Shown: one piece after another, positions 60,232 to 64,000 of the stretch
Layout of the letters: each line of letters opens with the position of its first letter
How positions within the stretch are numbered: position 1 is the stretch's first letter
Source of the DNA: Prevotella sp.
GTDB lineage: Bacteria; Bacteroidota; Bacteroidia; Bacteroidales; Bacteroidaceae
Assembly: GCA_016291495.1 (NCBI GenBank)
Contig: JAEEXI010000006.1
Span: forward strand, 62,001-126,000
DNA: 64,000 nucleotides
Direction of reading: 5' to 3'
Program-made: the position numbers and the translations under genes
The notes under the pieces: generated by a model
Told to the model about the DNA's origin: nothing
The model's input: the letters and a program-made list of their open reading frames with translations, nothing else
Database searches by the model: none

Positions 60232-61524
60232 CTATTTTACCCTGCTCATTCGGTCCACTTGAGAGCGAATAACAGCCAAGGTGGTGGTGTCGCCGGCAAA
60301 AACAGAGTTCAATCCCTGTGCCTCTTGTGCAGGGTCGTTGGTATAAGGGTCGCCCACCTGCCACTGCTCATGCTTAGGCTCCGCGAAACCGCCCCATCCC
60401 CAGAAGTTACAGCCGGCAAACTTGCCGCCACGCTCCGCATTATCGGCAACCAGGGAGAACACATACTTGTAGTAGCCGTCGCGCCCCTTAGTAGGCGTAT
60501 GCAGTGCAAACTGGAATCCATCACGCGGATAGCCGAATTCCTCCATCACAAGCGGCTTGTTCAGACTGTCACACACGGCAAGGTGCTGGTCTATATACTC
60601 TTTGGTATTCTGGCATGCACGGTCCAGATGCTCAATCAGCGAGTCCGGCTTTGCCCATCCCCAGTTATAGGGCCAGAGATGCACGTTGCAATAGTCGATA
60701 TTCTTGTCGGCACAGATACGCGTCCAACTGCCCAGGTCGTTCTCACAGCCCCATGAACCCTCGCTGCCTACGGAAATCAAATGATTCTGATCCAGGGAAC
60801 GGATCAGCGCCGATGCCTCGGCAAGCCACTTCTCAAAGGCAGGCAATGCCTCTTTGGAGAAAGCACGCGGCTCATTGCCTATCTGCCACGACATAATGGC
60901 AGGATCCTCCGTATACTTCTTTCCGGTATAGCGATTGATACGTCCGATGATGAAGCGCACATAGTCATAGAACAACTGATGCGCCTTCTCGTTGGTGGCA
61001 TATTTGCTCATGGCCTCCATGAAAGCAGGATAGCCTGCATCGTCAGGACGCGGCTGCTTACCGGCTCCTGCCTGTTCGAGATAGAAGCCATAGCCCCCAC
61101 TCCACTCCCAGGAGTTGTTCAGGTAGAGCACAGCCACCATCTCACGCTTACCCATCTCCATCAGCAGGTAGTCCAAGCCTGCCAGTATCGTATCATTATA
61201 CACACCGGGGGCTATCTGAAGCGTAGGCTCCACCTTCGTCTTCACGCCTCGTTCACCGTCAGATCCTACCAGGATACGCAGATTGTCGATACCCATCCGT
61301 TTCATCTCGTCCAGTTCACGCCCCAGACGGGCACGGTCGCCGCCCTGTCCTTCAGAACCAAGGATAGCACCATACCAGAAGTTAGTACCCACATAATAAT
61401 ACGGTTTACCTGCACGGACGAAGTGTCCGTCCTCGACGCGGACAAAGTCCGTCGTCACCTCCTGCCGTTTCTGACAGGCTGCCACCATGGCTGCCACCAT
61501 AGTCAGTAGTAATAGTCTCTTCAT
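60232..61524 (-). CDS. GH5 family beta-mannanase-like lipoprotein
   Basis: 430 residues with lipoprotein signal KRLLLLTMVAAMVAAC. TIM-barrel glycoside hydrolase: YYYVGTNFWYGAILGSEGQGGDRARLGRELDEMKRMGIDNLRIL, the acid/base Glu in IMSWQIGNEPRAF, the nucleophile Glu in VMEEFGYPRDG, the VHLWPYNWGWAKP loop and a late CNFWGWGGFAEP. Most similar in pattern to GH5 mannanases (subfamily 7-like). Works with GH26 and CE7 on the outer surface. Its promoter is at 61574. Confidence 0.9.
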   Translation of the reverse strand: MKRLLLLTMVAAMVAACQKRQEVTTDFVRVEDGHFVRAGKPYYYVGTNFWYGAILGSEGQGGDRARLGRELDEMKRMGIDNLRILVGSDGERGVKTKVEPTLQIAPGVYNDTILAGLDYLLMEMGKREMVAVLYLNNSWEWSGGYGFYLEQAGAGKQPRPDDAGYPAFMEAMSKYATNEKAHQLFYDYVRFIIGRINRYTGKKYTEDPAIMSWQIGNEPRAFSKEALPAFEKWLAEASALIRSLDQNHLISVGSEGSWGCENDLGSWTRICADKNIDYCNVHLWPYNWGWAKPDSLIEHLDRACQNTKEYIDQHLAVCDSLNKPLVMEEFGYPRDGFQFALHTPTKGRDGYYKYVFSLVADNAERGGKFAGCNFWGWGGFAEPKHEQWQVGDPYTNDPAQEAQGLNSVFAGDTTTLAVIRSQVDRMSRVK

Positions 61525-61573
61525 GTTAGTATTGGTTTTGTCGCTTTATTTATCGGTCACTTACAACATCTTG

Positions 61574-61605
61574 CAAAGATAAGGCAAATATCCGACACCG
61601 CCAAA
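61574..61605 (-). promoter_or_regulatory. Promoter of the GH5 gene
   Basis: On the plus strand: -7 box CAAAGATA (61574-61581) and -33 box CAAA (61602-61605) with 20 bp between, a full match to the Bacteroidota pattern on the minus strand. Confidence 0.8.
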
Positions 61606-61635
61606 TCTTTCATCAAAAAAAAATCCAACAAAAAC

Positions 61636-61667
61636 CTTGCTTTTCCCAAATAAAATGCGTAACTTTG
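61636..61667 (+). promoter_or_regulatory. Plus-strand promoter candidate ahead of the 11-bp array
   Basis: CTTG at 61636-61639 (one base off TTTG), 20 bp, then TAACTTTG at 61660-61667. It points toward the repeat array and the antisense 3' end of the ATPase gene. Confidence 0.6.
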
Positions 61668-61740
61668 CCTTCAGAATCCTCATGGCGCAGATACATCTTC
61701 CATTGACAAGATGATCGAAGCCAAAACAGCAAGACCAACG

Positions 61741-61949
61741 CTATACCAACTCTATACCAACTCTATACCAACTCTATACCAAGTCTATGGTAACTCCTAG
61801 GTAACTCCCACTCAACTCTAGGGTAACTCTAAGGCAACTCTATACTTGCTCTATACTTACTCTATACTTACTCTATACTTACTCTATTCCCAAGGGATAG
61901 AGCAGGCATAGAGAGTACTTAGAGAATACGTAGAGAATACTTAGAGCAA
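61741..61949. repeat. 19 units with exact 11-bp period and a central palindrome
   Basis: Fourteen units of CTATACCAACT type (61741-61894) grade from CTATACCAACT to CTATACTTACT. They then continue for five units in an inverted-looking form (ACTTAGAGAAT type; 61895-61949). The turning point is CTCTATTCCC-AA-GGGATAGAG. The array ends two bases before the stop of the ATPase gene. Confidence 0.92.
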
Positions 61950-61951
61950 GT

Positions 61952-62848
61952 CTACTGATGATACTTGATTAACCCCTCCATCGGAGTCTGCAGGATGTTT
62001 CCAAGGTGGAAGCCTTCTGCCTCAGCCGCCTCTTTCAGCTCTTCCTGGAAATACCAAGCAATGCTGCCAACCGCATGGATAGGCAGGTCAGGACGCTGAT
62101 AATGCGTCACATTGCGACGGAAGAACGTGCGGAAATTCTCGATGACCAATTGGCGTAACGGTTCAAAGCCGAGGTGCTGACTGATGAAAGAGGACGTGGA
62201 GGCCAGGAAGCGGTTGGCGAGAGGCTCCCTATACACCTTATTGATGATGGCGGCCATTGTCAACCCCGTCTCCTTCAGATAAGCATCACGGAGGTAGGCA
62301 TACTGAGGATCCTTAAAGATAGCGTTCATGAAGAACTTTCCCAACACTGCCCCACTCCCCTCATCACCGAGGATGTAGCCGAGAGGAGGCGTGTTTTGTG
62401 TGATTTTTTCACCATCGAACAAGCAGGAGTTCGCTCCTGTTCCTAAGATGCACGCAATACCCTCATCATGTCCGCAAAGGGCACGGGCGGCAGCCATCAA
62501 GTCGCTGTAAACCTCTACTGTCTGTGGGGAGAACACCTCAAACAGCATCTGTTTCATCATGGGGACATGCGTGGAAGTACAGCCACTTCCATAGAAAAAC
62601 ACCTGGATATTCGAGAGCAGTGGACTTTCAAGAATTTTCGAATTGACAAGTTGGGCACGTGAGAACGTAGAGAGTTGCGGCATCAGTTCTTGTGCCAGTA
62701 TCTGACGTATCTCTGCCGGAGACTGGTGGATGGGGGTGATTCCCTGTGTCTTGAAGGTTGCCATAAACACGTTTTCGGCACGTAGCCCTGAATCATGGAG
62801 CAGCGTCCAATCTGTCTTCGTACTCCCGCTATCTGCTATTAATTTCAT
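61952..62848 (-). CDS. BadF/BadG/BcrA/BcrD-type ATPase, N-acetylglucosamine-kinase-like
   Basis: 298 residues of the ASKHA fold: phosphate 1 LIADSGSTKTDWTLL, phosphate 2 near GIACILGTGANSCLFDGE, and the adenosine region QRPDLPIHAVGSIAWYFQEEL. No signal peptide; cytoplasmic. A kinase acting on GlcNAc or another amino sugar is likely, based on general family resemblance; the acceptor cannot be proven from sequence. It shares a divergent promoter region with the next gene. Confidence 0.85.
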   Translation of the reverse strand: MKLIADSGSTKTDWTLLHDSGLRAENVFMATFKTQGITPIHQSPAEIRQILAQELMPQLSTFSRAQLVNSKILESPLLSNIQVFFYGSGCTSTHVPMMKQMLFEVFSPQTVEVYSDLMAAARALCGHDEGIACILGTGANSCLFDGEKITQNTPPLGYILGDEGSGAVLGKFFMNAIFKDPQYAYLRDAYLKETGLTMAAIINKVYREPLANRFLASTSSFISQHLGFEPLRQLVIENFRTFFRRNVTHYQRPDLPIHAVGSIAWYFQEELKEAAEAEGFHLGNILQTPMEGLIKYHQ

Positions 62849-62871
62849 GAGTATTTGTTTTAATTTTCCTG

Positions 62872-62930
62872 CAAAGATACAAAATAATTGATAATTGTAG
62901 GTTGAGAATAGAAAATTATTTTTAATTTTG
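62872..62930. promoter_or_regulatory. Back-to-back divergent -7 boxes, 43 bp apart
   Basis: CAAAGATA (62872-62879, minus, ATPase) and TAATTTTG (62923-62930, plus, channel gene) separated by 43 bp. The spacer holds five heptamer-like units (AATTGAT, AATTGTA, GGTTGAG, AATAGAA, AATTATT; 62886-62920). Confidence 0.7.
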
Positions 62931-62955
62931 CAGACTAAATCAGGTAAGAACGAAT

Positions 62956-64000
62956 ATGAAGAAACTTCTCCTCATCATAGGACTATTGGTCGGAACACTC
63001 CATGCACACGCCGTGCTGAAAGAGAAAGACCTGCCACAGACACTGCAGATCCTCCGCTCGGAGCTGACGACCTACTATCGTGAACTGGCACAGATGCTGG
63101 AAATGAACAAGAAGCAGAGTGAGACGGTGAGGAACCAGCTGATTTCTACCATGAAGCTGTCTAACCAGAACTCACTGATGCTCTATTCCCAGAAACAGGA
63201 GTACGTCTTCGACCTGACCTATGCCTGTCATGAGGCGACAGAGCAATACCATGCTTTCCAGCGGCAAAAGACCCCTTTCAAGACTTTCCTGAACAAGGCG
63301 GATGCCGATATTGCCCGCTACGATTCCCTGATCAGCTCACTGAAGGAGATGCCTGTCCAGACTTTGAACGACCAGGCAAAGATCGACCGCAGCGTCTGTC
63401 TGACACTTGCCACCAGTATCCGCAATTCGTTGGAAGAGAACCGTTCGACCATGCAGGACTACATCCGCTATTACAACATGACGGAGCAACGACTCTCCTA
63501 CCTGAACGACTATGCCCAGAAACGGTATAACGACATTCAAACCAGCATCTTCAAGAACGGGGACGACAGTTATTTCAACATCCTGAAGAACTGGAAGCGG
63601 CAATGGCAGCTAACCAGTAGGACCGTCAGCAAGAAATACAAGCCAAGTGAGAACTCCCAATGGGACAGCCGATGGATTTTCGGACTTCTCATTACCATTA
63701 TTATCTATGCCGTCATTGCATCCATCCTGAACTTCACAGTCATCCGCTATATCGTACCCAAACGGTTCCGTACGGAGGAGTTCATGAAGAAGCGCACCTG
63801 TATCACACTGGCTACGACCACCGTTACCTTTGCCATCATTCTTGGTATTGCACTTGCGGTAGCCAACCAGAATTTCATTATCATGGCATGTAATCTGCTG
63901 GTGAATTTCGCCTGGCTGATGGGTGTCATCCTGATATCGCTGCTGCTGCGCGTGAAGGGCGACCAGATCAAGAGCGCCTTCCGGATATACACGCCACTGT
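62956..64000 (+). CDS. MscS-type mechanosensitive channel-like protein (truncated by window end)
   Basis: 348 residues are visible and no stop is reached. Signal peptide KKLLLIIGLLVGTLHAHA. A long, mostly helical periplasmic region (about 20-230, with KDLPQTLQILRSELTTYYRELAQMLEMNKKQSE) precedes membrane segments WIFGLLITIIIYAVIASILNFTVI, CITLATTTVTFAIILGIALAV and NLLVNFAWLMGVILISLLLRV. This resembles large Bacteroidota MscS-family proteins; the pore domain itself lies beyond the window, so the name is tentative. Confidence 0.65.
   Translation, partial: MKKLLLIIGLLVGTLHAHAVLKEKDLPQTLQILRSELTTYYRELAQMLEMNKKQSETVRNQLISTMKLSNQNSLMLYSQKQEYVFDLTYACHEATEQYHAFQRQKTPFKTFLNKADADIARYDSLISSLKEMPVQTLNDQAKIDRSVCLTLATSIRNSLEENRSTMQDYIRYYNMTEQRLSYLNDYAQKRYNDIQTSIFKNGDDSYFNILKNWKRQWQLTSRTVSKKYKPSENSQWDSRWIFGLLITIIIYAVIASILNFTVIRYIVPKRFRTEEFMKKRTCITLATTTVTFAIILGIALAVANQNFIIMACNLLVNFAWLMGVILISLLLRVKGDQIKSAFRIYTPL

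Larger units (their letters stand above)
61525..61951. other. Noncoding region: GH5 promoter, a plus-strand promoter and an 11-bp repeat array
   Basis: 427 bases without a clear gene. In order: leader of GH5, its promoter (61574-61605), a plus-strand promoter candidate (61636-61667), two very short plus-strand frames (MAQIHLPLTR at 61682 and a 29-codon frame at 61711-61800 whose start overlaps the stop of the first), and the repeat array 61741-61949, which runs up to the stop codon of the ATPase gene. Confidence 0.7.

Noticed and set aside
61741..61949. CRISPR array or coding repeat protein
   Set aside because: Units are only 11 bp, contiguous and drifting; the period is not a multiple of three, and stop codons interrupt every frame soon.

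Overview
The window looks like a chromosomal segment of a Prevotella-type Bacteroidales. The signs are Bacteroidota promoters (TAnnTTTG -7 boxes, TTTG-like -33 boxes, no clear Shine-Dalgarno sites), a nuo operon without nuoE, nuoF or nuoG, a type IX secretion-type C-terminal domain, fimbrillin-like lipoproteins, DUF1573 and DUF3078 proteins, and a Bacteroides-style mannan operon. I saw no rRNA, tRNA, CRISPR array, IS element or phage gene.

Layout. 1-10.6 kb: an AT-rich surface-polysaccharide region with eight glycosyltransferases (the first truncated by the window edge), a UDP-sugar epimerase and a hexapeptide acyltransferase. A decayed duplicate of the acyltransferase start lies at 8735. 10.6-16.1 kb: two small winged-helix-type proteins, aspS, and uxuB/uxuA for hexuronate use. 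16.4-28.9 kb: envelope and housekeeping genes (DUF1573, DUF3078, yidC, DUF1846, a SpoIIE-type phosphatase, an S9 peptidase, an MFS transporter, and a duplicated-domain exported protein). 28.9-33.5 kb: a four-gene minus-strand operon (LysM/periplasmic-binding lipoprotein-like protein, beta-barrel, POT peptide transporter, endonuclease/exonuclease/phosphatase). 33.6-36.9 kb: a stand-alone CHU_C domain protein overlapping uvrA, in clearly GC-richer DNA. 36.9-41.5 kb: beta-barrels, an HU-like protein, a small GRPKK-tailed protein, and a fimbrillin-like lipoprotein with a 46-residue leader gene. 41.7-51.9 kb: nuoA, B, CD, H, I, J, K, L, M, N on the minus strand. 52-61.5 kb: an HTH protein and a mannan-degradation operon (GH5, CE7, GH26, GH130 phosphorylase, symporter, cellobiose 2-epimerase, PafA-like phosphatase). 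61.9-64 kb: a BadF/GlcNAc-kinase-type ATPase and the start of an MscS-type channel gene.

The most unusual content is noncoding. Six divergent gene pairs share back-to-back -7 boxes at a nearly fixed distance (43 or 44 bp in five, 33 bp in one), mostly filled with 7-bp repeats. Two of these continue into compact promoter units of about 74-81 bp that carry two hairpins with compensatory base changes. Related 7-bp repeats also sit between genes of operons and, in frame, inside three protein-coding genes. There is also a 7-copy array with exact 22-bp period beside an HU-like gene, and a 19-unit array with exact 11-bp period next to the mannanase promoter.

All gene functions are assigned from reading the sequence. 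No database search was possible.
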